Assembly (NCBI RefSeq): GCF_000744705.1
Contig: NZ_JQML01000001.1
Span: 9,124,017-9,188,016 of the forward strand
DNA length: 64,000 nt
Direction of reading: 5' to 3'
Source: Streptacidiphilus albus JL83
GTDB taxonomy: Bacteria; Actinomycetota; Actinomycetes; Streptomycetales; Streptomycetaceae
In this document: in pieces, positions 52,251 to 61,417 of the stretch
Numbering within the stretch: the first letter of the stretch is position 1
How the letters are laid out: each line of letters opens with the position of its first letter
Made by a program: the position numbers and the translations under genes
The notes under the pieces: model-generated
Seen by the model: only the letters and a program-made list of their open reading frames with translations
Databases searched by the model: none
Told to the model about the DNA's origin: nothing

Positions 52251-53209
52251 CAGTCCTCCTCCTTGGCGAGTCTGACCTGGATCAGGCCGAAGACCGAGAT
52301 GATCAGGACCAGGGCGTAGCCGATCGCGCAGGCGTAGCCGAAGTCGAAGTAGCGGAATCCGGTCTGGTACATGTACAGGGCGATCGTCTCGGTGGCGTTG
52401 TTCGGGCCGCCGCCGGTCATGATGTAGGGCTCGTCGAACAGTTGCAGTGTGCCGATGGTCGACAGGACGACGGTCAGCACCAGGGCCGGACGCAGCCCGG
52501 GCAGGGTGACGTGCCAGAACCGGCGCAGCGGGCCCGCGCCGTCGACGGCTGCGGCCTCGTAGTGCTCGTCGGGGATGCCCTGCAGCCGCGCCAGGTAGAT
52601 CACCGCGTTGTATCCGGTGTAGTGCCAGGTCAGGGCCAACATGATGGACACCCGCGCCCAGAACGGGTCGGTCAGCCAGTGCACCTTCGGCAGGCCGACG
52701 GTGGACAGCAGCCAGTTGACCGCACCGTTGTTGTCGCTGAGCAGGACGCCCATCAGCAGGCCGTAGGTGACCAGAGCGGTCACCACCGGCAGGAAGAACC
52801 CGAGGCGGAACAGCGGCTTCCAGCGCAGCAGCGCCGAGTTGAGCGCGACGCTCAGGCCCACGGCGAGCGCGAGCATGATCGGCACCTGGACGACGAGGAT
52901 CGTCAGGGTGTTGCGCAGGGCGGTGAAGAACAGCGGGTCGTGCAGCAGCCGCCGGTAGTTGCCGAGCCCCGTCCAGGTCTGAATCGTCCCATCGGTGTGA
53001 TAGAGGCTCAGGACGAACGACCAGGCGATCGGGTAGAGCTGGAAGCAGGCGAACAGGGTCAGGGCCGGGAGGATGAACAGGTACGGCGCCAGCCGCCCGT
53101 ACCGCCGAGGTCGGCGGGGGCCGCGCCCGCTCCGGGCGCCAGGCTCTTCGGGGCGCGTCCTGGCCGGCACGGGCGCCTCGACGTGCGCCTCGACGTGCAC
53201 CCCGGTCAT
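52250..53209 (-). CDS. sugar ABC transporter permease (MalF/MsmF type)
   Basis: 319 residues. A 35-residue charged N-terminus precedes LAPYLFILPALTLFACFQLY and further helices. The EAA loop is EHYEAAAVDGAGPLRRFWHV then TLPGLRPALVLTVVLSTIGT; PYIMTGGGPNNATETIALYM is also family-typical. Its start overlaps the stop of the solute-binding gene and its stop overlaps the start of the next permease. Confidence 0.95.
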   Translation of the reverse strand: MTGVHVEAHVEAPVPARTRPEEPGARSGRGPRRPRRYGRLAPYLFILPALTLFACFQLYPIAWSFVLSLYHTDGTIQTWTGLGNYRRLLHDPLFFTALRNTLTILVVQVPIMLALAVGLSVALNSALLRWKPLFRLGFFLPVVTALVTYGLLMGVLLSDNNGAVNWLLSTVGLPKVHWLTDPFWARVSIMLALTWHYTGYNAVIYLARLQGIPDEHYEAAAVDGAGPLRRFWHVTLPGLRPALVLTVVLSTIGTLQLFDEPYIMTGGGPNNATETIALYMYQTGFRYFDFGYACAIGYALVLIISVFGLIQVRLAKEED

Positions 53210-54582
53210 GACTGGGAACGGCCGGTCTGTGCGGCGAGTTGCGCCGCAGCGCTCTTGAGCACCGCCGCCGGGTCGGCGCCCTGCTGGAGCACCTGGGTCT
53301 GCGCGTCGTCGATGAGCTTGAGGGCGCGGGCGTAGTCCGAGGTGTAGTTGGTGGGGTAGGACGGCTTGGACAGCTCGTCGATGAACACCTCGGCGTACTT
53401 CTGTCCGCCGAAGTACGGGTCCGCGACGTGGAACACCGGGTCGGCGTAGGCGTCGAGCAGCGCCGGGAAGATGCCCTTCGCCTTGAAGACGGACACCTGC
53501 GAGGAGGGCCGGGTCAGCATGAACTCGGCGAACGCGAATGCGGCCCGCTGGTTGGGGCTGGTCCCCGCCACGGCCAGGTGCGTGGAGTTGACGATCGCCG
53601 AGCGGGAGCCGCCGGCGGTCACCGACGGCGGGAGCATCAGTCGCCAGTCGCCGCGATCGGCCGGCGCGAGGGTTTCCAGATAGCCGCCGTACCAGGCGGG
53701 ATCCGGGCACACGGCGACGTCGCCGTTCTTGACGGCGGAGTCGTAGCCGGTCGAGCCCGGTGAGCCCTGCGCGTCGAAGACCAGGCCCGCGTCGCCGAGC
53801 TGCTTGACGATGGTCAGCGCGGTGACCGCCTCGGGCGTGTTCAGGGTGATCCTGCCGCTGATGTCGAAGTAGAAGGAGTCCTGCAACTGGAGCAGCAACT
53901 GGAAGAGGTTGGCCGAGTCGGCCTGGGAGGCGGACTTGTCGATCGCGAGCAGGGCCACGCCGGTCCGCGCCTTGATCTCCTTGCCTGCGGCGATCACGTC
54001 GTCCCAGGTCTGCAGGGAGGTCGCGTCGACGCCTGCCTTCTGGAACAGGTCCTCGCGGTAGAAGAACCCGCTGGCGTTGGCCTCCCAGGGCAGCGCGTAC
54101 ACCTTGGGGCCGCGCGACACGGTCTCCCACAGCCCGGGGGCGAACGCGCTCCGGTACTTGTTCGCGCCGAGCCCGGACAGGTCCGCCAGGCCGTCGGGGA
54201 ACTTCTCGATGTAGCTCGGCAGGTAGTCCACGCCTAGGTGCAGTACGTCCGCCAGGCCCGAACCCCCGGCCTCCATGGCAATGGTGATCTTGTCCCAGAT
54301 CGCCGGATTGCCGATGTCCTGGACGCTCACCTGCACGTGCGGGTAGACGGCGTTGAACTGTGGGACGAGTGCCTTCAGTTCCGCCGCGGGGTTGGCCCAG
54401 CTCCACACGGTGATCGATCCGGAGGGCGCGCCCGAGGCCGAACCGGCCGAGGAGGTGTTCTTGGCACCCCCCACCGTGCCGCAGCCCGCCAGCGCGCCGA
54501 CCCCGCCCGCGGCGACCGCCGCGGCACCGAACACCTTGAGGAAGCCCCGGCGACTCGGGTCGCCCATCCCGCTCTGTCTCAT
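53206..54582 (-). CDS. sugar ABC transporter solute-binding lipoprotein
   Basis: 458 residues from ATG 54582. The signal carries a twin-arginine (RRGFLKVFG) and a lipobox LAGC, so it is probably exported by Tat and anchored as a lipoprotein. The mature protein has the extracellular solute-binding family 1 pattern: SITVWSWANPAAELKALVPQ, QDIGNPAIWDKITIAMEAGG and VYALPWEANASGFFYREDLF. It should capture an oligosaccharide, likely an alpha-galactoside given the GH36 gene in the operon. It is the first gene of the operon. Confidence 0.95.
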   Translation of the reverse strand: MRQSGMGDPSRRGFLKVFGAAAVAAGGVGALAGCGTVGGAKNTSSAGSASGAPSGSITVWSWANPAAELKALVPQFNAVYPHVQVSVQDIGNPAIWDKITIAMEAGGSGLADVLHLGVDYLPSYIEKFPDGLADLSGLGANKYRSAFAPGLWETVSRGPKVYALPWEANASGFFYREDLFQKAGVDATSLQTWDDVIAAGKEIKARTGVALLAIDKSASQADSANLFQLLLQLQDSFYFDISGRITLNTPEAVTALTIVKQLGDAGLVFDAQGSPGSTGYDSAVKNGDVAVCPDPAWYGGYLETLAPADRGDWRLMLPPSVTAGGSRSAIVNSTHLAVAGTSPNQRAAFAFAEFMLTRPSSQVSVFKAKGIFPALLDAYADPVFHVADPYFGGQKYAEVFIDELSKPSYPTNYTSDYARALKLIDDAQTQVLQQGADPAAVLKSAAAQLAAQTGRSQS

Positions 54583-54748
54583 TGTCCAACCACCTCTGCC
54601 CTGACGGCGTCGACCTGCCCGGACCACAGGCAGACCCGCCCACGTCGTGGTCGCCGTGGGCCGGAGCCCGGGGCGACCGCCGCGGCACGAGCCGCGGCAG
54701 ACGAGACAGTAGCCACTTCAGGATCATCAACACAAGGATTTTCACTCC

Positions 54749-54760
54749 GTTTTCGTAAAC
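54749..54760. promoter_or_regulatory. LacI-type operator of the sugar operon
   Basis: GTTTTCGTAAAC is a near-palindrome centred on CG (10 of 12 positions symmetric), the usual form of LacI-family operators. It sits in an AT-rich promoter block (54720-54780) 167 bp before the solute-binding gene. Flanking TTTTCACT and ACTGAAAA arms extend the symmetry. It is probably the target of the operon's own LacI protein. Confidence 0.6.
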
Positions 54761-54857
54761 GAGACTGAAAATACTTTGCTGTGCGGTGGATGCCTGCCGG
54801 GGCCGCCGCCCGCCGCCCGATCCTGCGGCGCCGGGGGTCCGAAGCGGGGCCCGGACA

Positions 54858-55166
54858 TCAGGCGTCGTGGGCGCGACCCTGCTCGGTGAGCGCGGCCAGG
54901 GCCGCCAGGTGCGCCTTGAACGCGCAGCGGCCCCGGGTCGTCAGTGACAGCCAGGTGCGCGGGCGGCGGCCGACGTGCCCCTTGCGGATGCGCAGGTAGC
55001 CGGCGGCCTCCAGGGCGGTGGCCGCCTTGGACAGGGTGGGCGGGGTGAGCTCGCAGGCCTCGGTGACGGCGCCGAAGTCGGCCTCGGCGCACCCGGCGAG
55101 GAACGCCGCGGCCTTCAGTCTCGGCATGGTGGTGAAGGCCTCGTCGAGTCCGGGTGCACCGGTCAC
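54858..55166 (-). CDS. winged-helix DNA-binding protein (PF13601-like)
   Basis: 102 residues from GTG 55166, overlapping the stop of the membrane-protein gene (GTGA). It is an effector-less winged helix: LKAAAFLAGCAEADFGAVTE, ACELTPPTLSKAATALEAAG, YLRIRKGHVGRRPRTWLSLT and TRGRCAFKAHLAAL. This small MarR/PadR-like family usually represses the adjacent membrane-protein operon and itself. Overlapping TTTCC/GGAAA palindromes upstream of the operon are its probable operators. Confidence 0.85.
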   Translation of the reverse strand: MTGAPGLDEAFTTMPRLKAAAFLAGCAEADFGAVTEACELTPPTLSKAATALEAAGYLRIRKGHVGRRPRTWLSLTTRGRCAFKAHLAALAALTEQGRAHDA

Positions 55167-55615
55167 CGCTGCCGCCACCCGGTCTGCCGGTACCAGCCCT
55201 CGGCGCCGAACAGCACCCCGGTCGCCATCAGCATCCAGCCGAAGCTCCCGGTGCTCACCCACACCACCGCGGACAGGGCGAAGGCCACCGGCGTCGCCCA
55301 GAGTGCGATCCGCCTGCGGGTGGCCGGGACGCACCCGTCGGCGCGCGGAATCACGCCGCTGCGACGCCACCGCCACACCAGCAGCGGGTAGAGCGCGAGA
55401 TTGGCGACGATCAGCGCCGCTCCGACCGTGCTCATGCCCGAACGGGCGCCACTGCCGAAGCCGTTCAGCTGCGCCACGCCGGAGATCACCATCCCCAGGG
55501 TGAAGGTCGAGGCGGAGACGGCGGGGAACCAGGACGGCATCCGGTGCGCAGCGGCGGTCCGACGGACGTTGGCAGCGGCGGTGAGCGCCGCCTGCGGAGT
55601 CATTTCAGGGCTCAT
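55163..55615 (-). CDS. small membrane protein co-transcribed with a winged-helix regulator
   Basis: 150 residues from ATG 55615. Four hydrophobic segments are seen: FPAVSASTFTLGMVISGVAQ, VGAALIVANLALYPLLVWRW, RRIALWATPVAFALSAVVWV and FGWMLMATGVLFGAEGWYRQ. No known transporter motif is present. Coupling to a winged-helix repressor gene is the common arrangement for such membrane proteins of unknown function in actinomycetes. Confidence 0.75.
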   Translation of the reverse strand: MSPEMTPQAALTAAANVRRTAAAHRMPSWFPAVSASTFTLGMVISGVAQLNGFGSGARSGMSTVGAALIVANLALYPLLVWRWRRSGVIPRADGCVPATRRRIALWATPVAFALSAVVWVSTGSFGWMLMATGVLFGAEGWYRQTGWRQR

Positions 55616-55636
55616 GCGTTGCACACTAGCATTTAT

Positions 55637-55659
55637 TTTCCATATGGAAACTAGTTTCC
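55637..55659. promoter_or_regulatory. two overlapping palindromes TTTCC-N4-GGAAA-N4-TTTCC
   Basis: TTTCCATATGGAAA (55637-55650) overlaps GGAAACTAGTTTCC (55646-55659); both are perfect 14-bp palindromes sharing a GGAAA arm. They lie just upstream of the membrane-protein gene start and in the spacer to the divergent serine-hydrolase gene. They are probable operators of the PF13601-like regulator. Confidence 0.7.
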
Positions 55660-55744
55660 TTCGGCGCTGGACGCTGTCCGCCGTCGGAGTGGATGCGGAG
55701 GTGTCTTGCACCGAATCCCGTCCGTGCTCCGGACATGGTGAGTC

Positions 55745-56959
55745 ATGAACCCCAAACAGACTGCCCTGCTGTGCGCCAGCACCCTGCTCCTCGCCTCCAC
55801 TCCGCTGCTCGCGGGCACCGAGGCTCTCGCCGACGGCGCCGCGCGCCGCGGGCCGGACTGTGTCTCTTCCCCCACCCCGACCGGCGGCCGGGCCCGTGCC
55901 GTCCTCGACCTCATCGGGCGGGACCAGCGCGAGCTGAAGCTCCGGGCGGTCGTGGGCCGGGTGACCGAACACGGCCGCGACGTGTGGACGGGCGCGGTCG
56001 GACCCTCGATGACCGATGTGCCGGCCCGCCCCGACATGCGCTTCCGCACGGGCTCGGTGGGCATCGCGTTCATGGGCACGATCCTGCTCCAGCTGGTCGA
56101 CGAGAAGCGGGTCGGCCTGGACGACCGCCTCTCGCGCTGGCTTCCCCAGGTGCCCCACGCGAACGAGATCACGCTGCGGATGCTCGCCGACACCACCTCC
56201 GGCTTCCACGACTACGTCACCGACCCCGCCTTCGACAGGGAACTGGAGGCGCACCCGTTCCAGCACTGGACGCCCCGTCAGATCCTCTCCTTCGCCGACC
56301 TGCACGACCTGCTCTACAAGCCCGGTACGAACTTCAGCTACTCCCACGCCAACTTCCTGCTGCTGGGGGAGGCGCTGGAGCAGATCACCCACACCCGGCT
56401 CGACCGCCTGCTGGAGCAGCGCATCTACCGCCCCCTCGGTCTGCACGCCACGTCGAACAGCTACACCCCCGCCATGCCACCGCCGGTCCTGCACGCCTTC
56501 ACCTCCGAGCGGGGCAAGTACGAGGAGTCGACCTTCTGGAACCCGTCCTGGACGACGGCCGCGGGCGCGGTCATCAACATGAACATCTGCGACCTTGCCC
56601 GCGCGGGCGCCGGCATCGGCTCCGGGCAGACCATCAGCCGGAAGAGCTACAGGACCCTGCTCGACCCCGGCACGATCGGGCTGGGCACGCCGACGAAGAA
56701 GTGCCCGCCGGGTGTCTGTCTGCCGCAGACCAAGGCGGTCCACTACGGGACGTCCGTGCTGGTGGTGAACGGCTGGATCGTGCAGAACCCGTCCTTCTCC
56801 GGCTATGCCGCGATCATGGCCTATCTGCCGTCCAAGGACCTGTCGATCGCACTGTCCGTGACCTACTCGCCCACCACGGACCAGAACATCCAGAACCTCG
56901 GGAACAACATCGCCAAGGACCTCTCCCACCTGTTGGTCCCGAACCAGCCGTTGGGCTGA
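55745..56959 (+). CDS. secreted serine beta-lactamase-like protein with altered active site
   Basis: 404 residues with a Sec signal (about 1-30, LLCASTLLLASTPLLAGTEALA region). The fold is class C beta-lactamase/D-peptidase: RFRTGSVGIAFMGTILLQLV, EITLRMLADTTSGFHDYV, PGTNFSYSHANFLLLGEALE and HYGTSVLVVNGW. The catalytic SxxK is Ser104-Val-Gly-Ile107, so the lysine is missing, and the Tyr-x-Asn motif is Tyr199-Ser-His201. It may be a binding protein or use another base. It is divergent from the winged-helix operon. Confidence 0.8.
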   Translation: MNPKQTALLCASTLLLASTPLLAGTEALADGAARRGPDCVSSPTPTGGRARAVLDLIGRDQRELKLRAVVGRVTEHGRDVWTGAVGPSMTDVPARPDMRFRTGSVGIAFMGTILLQLVDEKRVGLDDRLSRWLPQVPHANEITLRMLADTTSGFHDYVTDPAFDRELEAHPFQHWTPRQILSFADLHDLLYKPGTNFSYSHANFLLLGEALEQITHTRLDRLLEQRIYRPLGLHATSNSYTPAMPPPVLHAFTSERGKYEESTFWNPSWTTAAGAVINMNICDLARAGAGIGSGQTISRKSYRTLLDPGTIGLGTPTKKCPPGVCLPQTKAVHYGTSVLVVNGWIVQNPSFSGYAAIMAYLPSKDLSIALSVTYSPTTDQNIQNLGNNIAKDLSHLLVPNQPLG

Positions 56960-57019
56960 GCCCGCGGGCGCAGTGCCGATCGGGTCGCTGTGCCCGGCCG
57001 AACAGGTGAGGCGGGGGAG

Positions 57020-57100
57020 TGGAGCGGCATAAACAAGGCCGTATTGGTCAGTGATTCGGATGATCACAACTATATGACTGGTTGTCAGAGGCATTCGGAG
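57020..57100 (+). promoter_or_regulatory. promoter region of the first collagen-like gene
   Basis: An AT-rich block (aaacaaggccgtattggtca and gatcacaactatatgactgg) just before the gene. GGAG at 57097-57100 is the ribosome-binding site and selects ATG 57106 over the GTG at 57082. Confidence 0.5.
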
Positions 57101-57105
57101 ACGCT

Positions 57106-60100
57106 ATGCGCCCCACCGCTACCCCCGACCGGCCTGCTCCTCCGCGACCGGCTGCCGCGGCCGGAGCGAGGAGCCGGCGGGCCGGGCTGCCCCGCTGCGC
57201 GCTGCTGACTGCGGTGCTGACCAGCGCCCTCACGCTGCCGGGCATCGTCTGCTGGCCGCACTACGCGCTGGCGGGCAGTGGAGCAGCCGTCGACTACCAG
57301 CTGGCCAACGGGAATTTCGCCTCGCCCGTCGTCACCTCCACCGCCGACCAGCAGTACATCGGCAACACCCCGCCGACCGGCTGGAGCGGCCCCACCGTCG
57401 ACATCTACGGCGTCGGGTTCGCGCAGCGGCCCGACGGTCTGCAGGCGGTCGACCTGGACGGCGGCAGCCAGGGCTGGATGAGCACCCCGCTCACCGGGAT
57501 CAAGCAGGGCTCGACCGTGACGGTCACCTTCGGCGACAGCCCGAACACCTGGCTCAGCTGCTCCACGACCGTGCTGAACGGCGGCCTGATCTTCAATGTC
57601 ACCGGCAGCGGCGGACCGGTGAACCAGTACACCGCACCGGCGACGACCACGACCGACAAGGCGATCTGGCGGGACGACAGCTACACCTTCACGGCCGGGA
57701 CCGACAACCCGACGCTCACCTTCACCTCACTGACCCCCGGGGTGTGCGGCGCGCTGATCGCGAACGTGCGGGTGTCGCAGAACCCGCAGACCGCCGATGT
57801 CAGCGTGAGCAAGACGCTGGTCACCCGGACCGTCAGCCCGGGGAACGGCATCGCCTGGCAGATCGTGGCCACCAACAACGGTCCCGACACCGCGTACAAC
57901 GTCGGCGTGCACGACCGGGTGCCGACCGCCGTCACCGGAGTCAACGCCACGGTTCCGGGCGGGACCTGCACCACGACGACCCTCGCGAACAGCGCCGGGA
58001 CCCAGGTGGACTGCCTGGTTCCCGCGCTGGCCAACGGGGCCTCCGCCGCTGTCGCCGTCACCGGGGTGCTGAGCTCGACGGCCACCAACATTCCCGCCAA
58101 CCAGGCGACCGTCGACGAGAGCACGACCGACCCCAACACCGGCAACAACGGGCCCGTCACCGCCTCCCAGACGGGCGCGACCTTCGTGGGCCCGGTGACC
58201 CAGCTCGGCCCGACCGGCCCGACCGGCCCCACCGGGGCGCAGGGTCCGACCGGGGTGACCGGTGCGACCGGAACCGCCGGAATCCTCGGCCCGACCGGCC
58301 CGACGGGTCCGGCCGGTGCCGCAGGCGGGACCGGCCCCAACGGTCCGACCGGAGCCACCGGCGCGACCGGGGTGGCCGGAACGGTCGGCGCCACCGGAGC
58401 CACCGGGGTCACCGGCCCGCAGGGCGCGACCGGCGCGTCCGGCGCGACCGGCCCGGCGGGCGCCGTCGGCATGTCCGGTGCCACCGGTGCCACCGGGGAC
58501 CAGGGGCCGACCGGAGCCGTCGGCGCGAGCGGACCCGCCGGGGCCACCGGCCCGCAGGGCCCGGCCGGGGTGACCGGTGCCACCGGTGCCACCGGGGCGA
58601 CCGGTCCGGCCGGTGGTTCGGGCGCGACCGGTGAGCAGGGCCCGGTCGGCGGGACGGGAGCCGTCGGGGCCACCGGCCCGCAGGGCACCACGGGCGCGGT
58701 GGGTGCGAGCGGAGCCACCGGCCCGGCCGGAGCGACCGGCGATCAGGGCCCGACCGGCCCGACCGGCCCCACGGGTGCGACGGGTGCTTCGGGCCCCACC
58801 GGAGTGACGGGCATTCAGGGCCCGGCCGGCGCGACCGGAGCCACCGGGGCCCCGGGCGTACCGGGAGCTGCCGGGGTGACCGGCGAGGCCGGGCCGACCG
58901 GCGCGACCGGGCCCATCGGTGACACCGGGGCGGCCGGCCTGACCGGGCCGAGCGGCGCGACCGGACCGGCGGGGGCCACCGGAGCCACCGGCGCGACCGG
59001 GGCGACGGGTGCGACCGGCCCGCAGGGGGTGGACGGCCCGATCGGTGCGACCGGGCCGACCGGCCCGACGGGTGCGACGGGGGTGTCCGGGGCCACCGGT
59101 TCGACGGGGGCCACCGGTCCGACCGGTACCCCCGGTGCGTCCGGAGCGACCGGGGCCCAGGGGCCCGACGGGGCCACCGGCGCGACCGGAGCCACCGGGG
59201 ACGCGGGCCCGCAGGGCGCCACCGGCCCGATCGGTGCCACCGGCGCGACCGGGGCGCAGGGCCCGACCGGAGCCACCGGCCCGACCGGCCCCGACGGTCC
59301 GTCAGGGGCCCTCGGCCCGCAGGGTTCGACCGGCGCGACGGGTGTCACCGGTGCGACCGGGGCCGTCGGTCCCCAGGGCGCGCCCGGCGCCACCGGTCCG
59401 ACCGGAGCCACCGGCGCGACCGGGGCCGACGGAGCCGCCGGGACCACCGGCCCGACCGGAGCCGCCGGCGCGGCGGGAGCGCCGGGCCCGACCGGTCCGA
59501 CCGGCGCCGACGGCGGCCCGGGCGCGGCCGGTCCGCAGGGAGTCACCGGGGCGACCGGTGCGGCCGGAGCCACCGGGGCCGCCGGAGCGACTGGTTCGAC
59601 CGGTGCCACCGGTGCCACGGGCGCCACCGGACCGCAGGGCAGCACCGGCGCGGCCGGCGCCCCCGGGGCCACCGGCCCGCAGGGCGCCACCGGCGCCACC
59701 GGCGCGACGGGTGCTGCCGGAGCGAAGGGCCCGACGGGCGCCGCCGGGGCGACGGGCAGCACCGGACCGCAGGGCGTCACCGGAGCCATCGGCGCCGACG
59801 GGGCCACCGGGGCCACCGGATCCCAGGGGCCCGCCGGCGCGACCGGTCCGACGGGTGCCGCCGGGCCGACCGGGGCCACCGGTCCGCAGGGCGTCACCGG
59901 CTCGACCGGAGCCGTCGGTTCGACCGGACCGCAGGGCCAGACCGGTGCGACCGGCGCCGCCGGGGCCACCGGCGACCAGGGCGCTGCGGGGGCTCAGGGC
60001 CCGACCGGCGCGGCTGGGGCGACCGGTGCCACCGGCGACCTGGGCCCCGTGGGCGCGCAGGGCCCGACCGGAGCGGACGGCGCGACCGGCGCCACCGGTC

Positions 60101-61305
60101 CGACCGGAGCCACCGGCCCGCAGGGTCCGAACGGCGCCGACGGCGCGACCGGCCCGACCGGGGCCACCGGCTCCACCGGCCCGAGCGGCGTGACCGGGGC
60201 GACCGGCGCGACCGGGGCCGCAGGGGCGACCGGCCCGCAGGGCGACACCGGCCCTGACGGACCGACAGGCGCGAACGGCCCCACCGGCGCCACCGGCGCG
60301 GCGGGCGAGACCGGCGCGAGCGGACCCGCCGGAGCCACCGGCCCGACGGGTGCCGCCGGGGCCACCGGTGATCAGGGTCCCGACGGTGCGACCGGAGCGG
60401 CCGGACCCACCGGCGCGACCGGAGCCGACGGGCCGACGGGCGCGAGCGGACCCACCGGCGCGAGCGGGGCGACGGGCCCTGCCGGGCCGGCCGGTCCGAC
60501 CGGAGCCACCGGCGCGAGCGGGCCGACCGGCGCCCAGGGCGGTACGGGACCGGCGGGAGCCACCGGAGCGACGGGCGGTACCGGTCCCACCGGCGCCTCC
60601 GGGGCGACGGGCGCGACCGGCACGACCGGCACGACCGGCTCCACCGGACCGGCGGGGCCGCAGGGCCAGGCCGGACCGACGGGGCCGGGCGGCCCCACCG
60701 GGACGACCGGCGCGGTCGGCTCCACCGGCCCCGCCGGGTCGACCGGCCCGCAGGGTGCGACCGGAGCGACCGGCCCGACCGGCGGCGCAGGAGTGGACGG
60801 GGACACCGGGGCGACCGGGCCGTCCGTGCCCGGGCCCACCGGTGCCACCGGCCCGTCCGGGCCGCAGGGTCCCACCGGGGCGAGCGGCCCCGTCGGCCCC
60901 GACGGACCCAAGGGCAGTACCGGTTCCGCCGGCACCAAGGGTCACCCCGGAGCCTCCGGGCCGGCCGGCGTGCCGGGTCCGGTCGGGCCAAAGGGCCCCA
61001 CCGGCGGGCGCGGCGCCAAGGGCCCCACCGGCCCGCGCGGTCCGGCGGGCGGCAACAACACCGCCGACAGCCCGTACCGGGTGCGGGTCATCCTCGACGA
61101 CCTGGCGGTCACTCAGGGCGCGGGCCGGCAGTACAAGACCGTCGCCACGCTGGCCAAGGGCCGGATCCTTGCCGTCAGCTGCAAGGTCAACGGCCCCGAC
61201 GTGAACGGCAACCGGCTCTGGTACCGGCTCGCGGACGGTCGCGGCTGGATCCCCGCCCGCTACGCCGTGAACGTCGGCGCCATCGAACCCTACTGCTCGA
61301 ACTGA
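57106..61305 (+). CDS. large secreted collagen-like protein
   Basis: 1399 residues. Order: long signal peptide (about 1-55, hydrophobic CALLTAVLTSALTLPGIVCW); an N-terminal beta domain about 60-235 (LANGNFASPVV, then GLQAVDLDGGSQGW, DUF642-like); a DUF11 domain about 240-360 (DVSVSKTLVTRTVSPGNGIA, NNGPDTAYNVGVHDRVP); about 316 uninterrupted Gly-X-Y triplets (about 368-1316), mostly GAT, GPT, GPQ and GAS, with Thr in Y; and a C-terminal SH3-like domain (LWYRLADGRGWIPARYAVNV). It should form a collagen-type triple helix at the cell surface or spore. There is no LPxTG anchor. Confidence 0.9.
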   Translation: MRPTATPDRPAPPRPAAAAGARSRRAGLPRCALLTAVLTSALTLPGIVCWPHYALAGSGAAVDYQLANGNFASPVVTSTADQQYIGNTPPTGWSGPTVDIYGVGFAQRPDGLQAVDLDGGSQGWMSTPLTGIKQGSTVTVTFGDSPNTWLSCSTTVLNGGLIFNVTGSGGPVNQYTAPATTTTDKAIWRDDSYTFTAGTDNPTLTFTSLTPGVCGALIANVRVSQNPQTADVSVSKTLVTRTVSPGNGIAWQIVATNNGPDTAYNVGVHDRVPTAVTGVNATVPGGTCTTTTLANSAGTQVDCLVPALANGASAAVAVTGVLSSTATNIPANQATVDESTTDPNTGNNGPVTASQTGATFVGPVTQLGPTGPTGPTGAQGPTGVTGATGTAGILGPTGPTGPAGAAGGTGPNGPTGATGATGVAGTVGATGATGVTGPQGATGASGATGPAGAVGMSGATGATGDQGPTGAVGASGPAGATGPQGPAGVTGATGATGATGPAGGSGATGEQGPVGGTGAVGATGPQGTTGAVGASGATGPAGATGDQGPTGPTGPTGATGASGPTGVTGIQGPAGATGATGAPGVPGAAGVTGEAGPTGATGPIGDTGAAGLTGPSGATGPAGATGATGATGATGATGPQGVDGPIGATGPTGPTGATGVSGATGSTGATGPTGTPGASGATGAQGPDGATGATGATGDAGPQGATGPIGATGATGAQGPTGATGPTGPDGPSGALGPQGSTGATGVTGATGAVGPQGAPGATGPTGATGATGADGAAGTTGPTGAAGAAGAPGPTGPTGADGGPGAAGPQGVTGATGAAGATGAAGATGSTGATGATGATGPQGSTGAAGAPGATGPQGATGATGATGAAGAKGPTGAAGATGSTGPQGVTGAIGADGATGATGSQGPAGATGPTGAAGPTGATGPQGVTGSTGAVGSTGPQGQTGATGAAGATGDQGAAGAQGPTGAAGATGATGDLGPVGAQGPTGADGATGATGPTGATGPQGPNGADGATGPTGATGSTGPSGVTGATGATGAAGATGPQGDTGPDGPTGANGPTGATGAAGETGASGPAGATGPTGAAGATGDQGPDGATGAAGPTGATGADGPTGASGPTGASGATGPAGPAGPTGATGASGPTGAQGGTGPAGATGATGGTGPTGASGATGATGTTGTTGSTGPAGPQGQAGPTGPGGPTGTTGAVGSTGPAGSTGPQGATGATGPTGGAGVDGDTGATGPSVPGPTGATGPSGPQGPTGASGPVGPDGPKGSTGSAGTKGHPGASGPAGVPGPVGPKGPTGGRGAKGPTGPRGPAGGNNTADSPYRVRVILDDLAVTQGAGRQYKTVATLAKGRILAVSCKVNGPDVNGNRLWYRLADGRGWIPARYAVNVGAIEPYCSN
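58207..61053 (+). repeat. collagen-like Gly-X-Y coding array
   Basis: About 950 codons of 9-bp-periodic GC-rich sequence (GGN-CCG/GCC-ACC). Frames in the other five readings stay open as a consequence and are not genes. Confidence 0.9.
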
Positions 61306-61310
61306 CCGCT

Positions 61311-61400
61311 GCTCGAACGACCACTGCTCGAACGACCACCGCTCGAACGACCACCGCTCGAACGACCACCGCTCGAACGACCACTGCTCGAACCGACCGG
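61311..61400. repeat. 15-bp minisatellite between collagen-like genes
   Basis: Five tandem copies of GCTCGAACGACCACY start at 61311, 61326, 61341, 61356 and 61371, with degenerate copies at each end. The unit resembles the last codons of the preceding gene (TGCTCGAACTGACC), from which it seems to have expanded. Confidence 0.85.
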
Positions 61401-61417
61401 AGACGGCGACCGCCCCC

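Noticed and set aside
61311..61400. possible CRISPR array
   Set aside because: Units are 15 bp with no spacers and no cas genes nearby; a simple tandem repeat.
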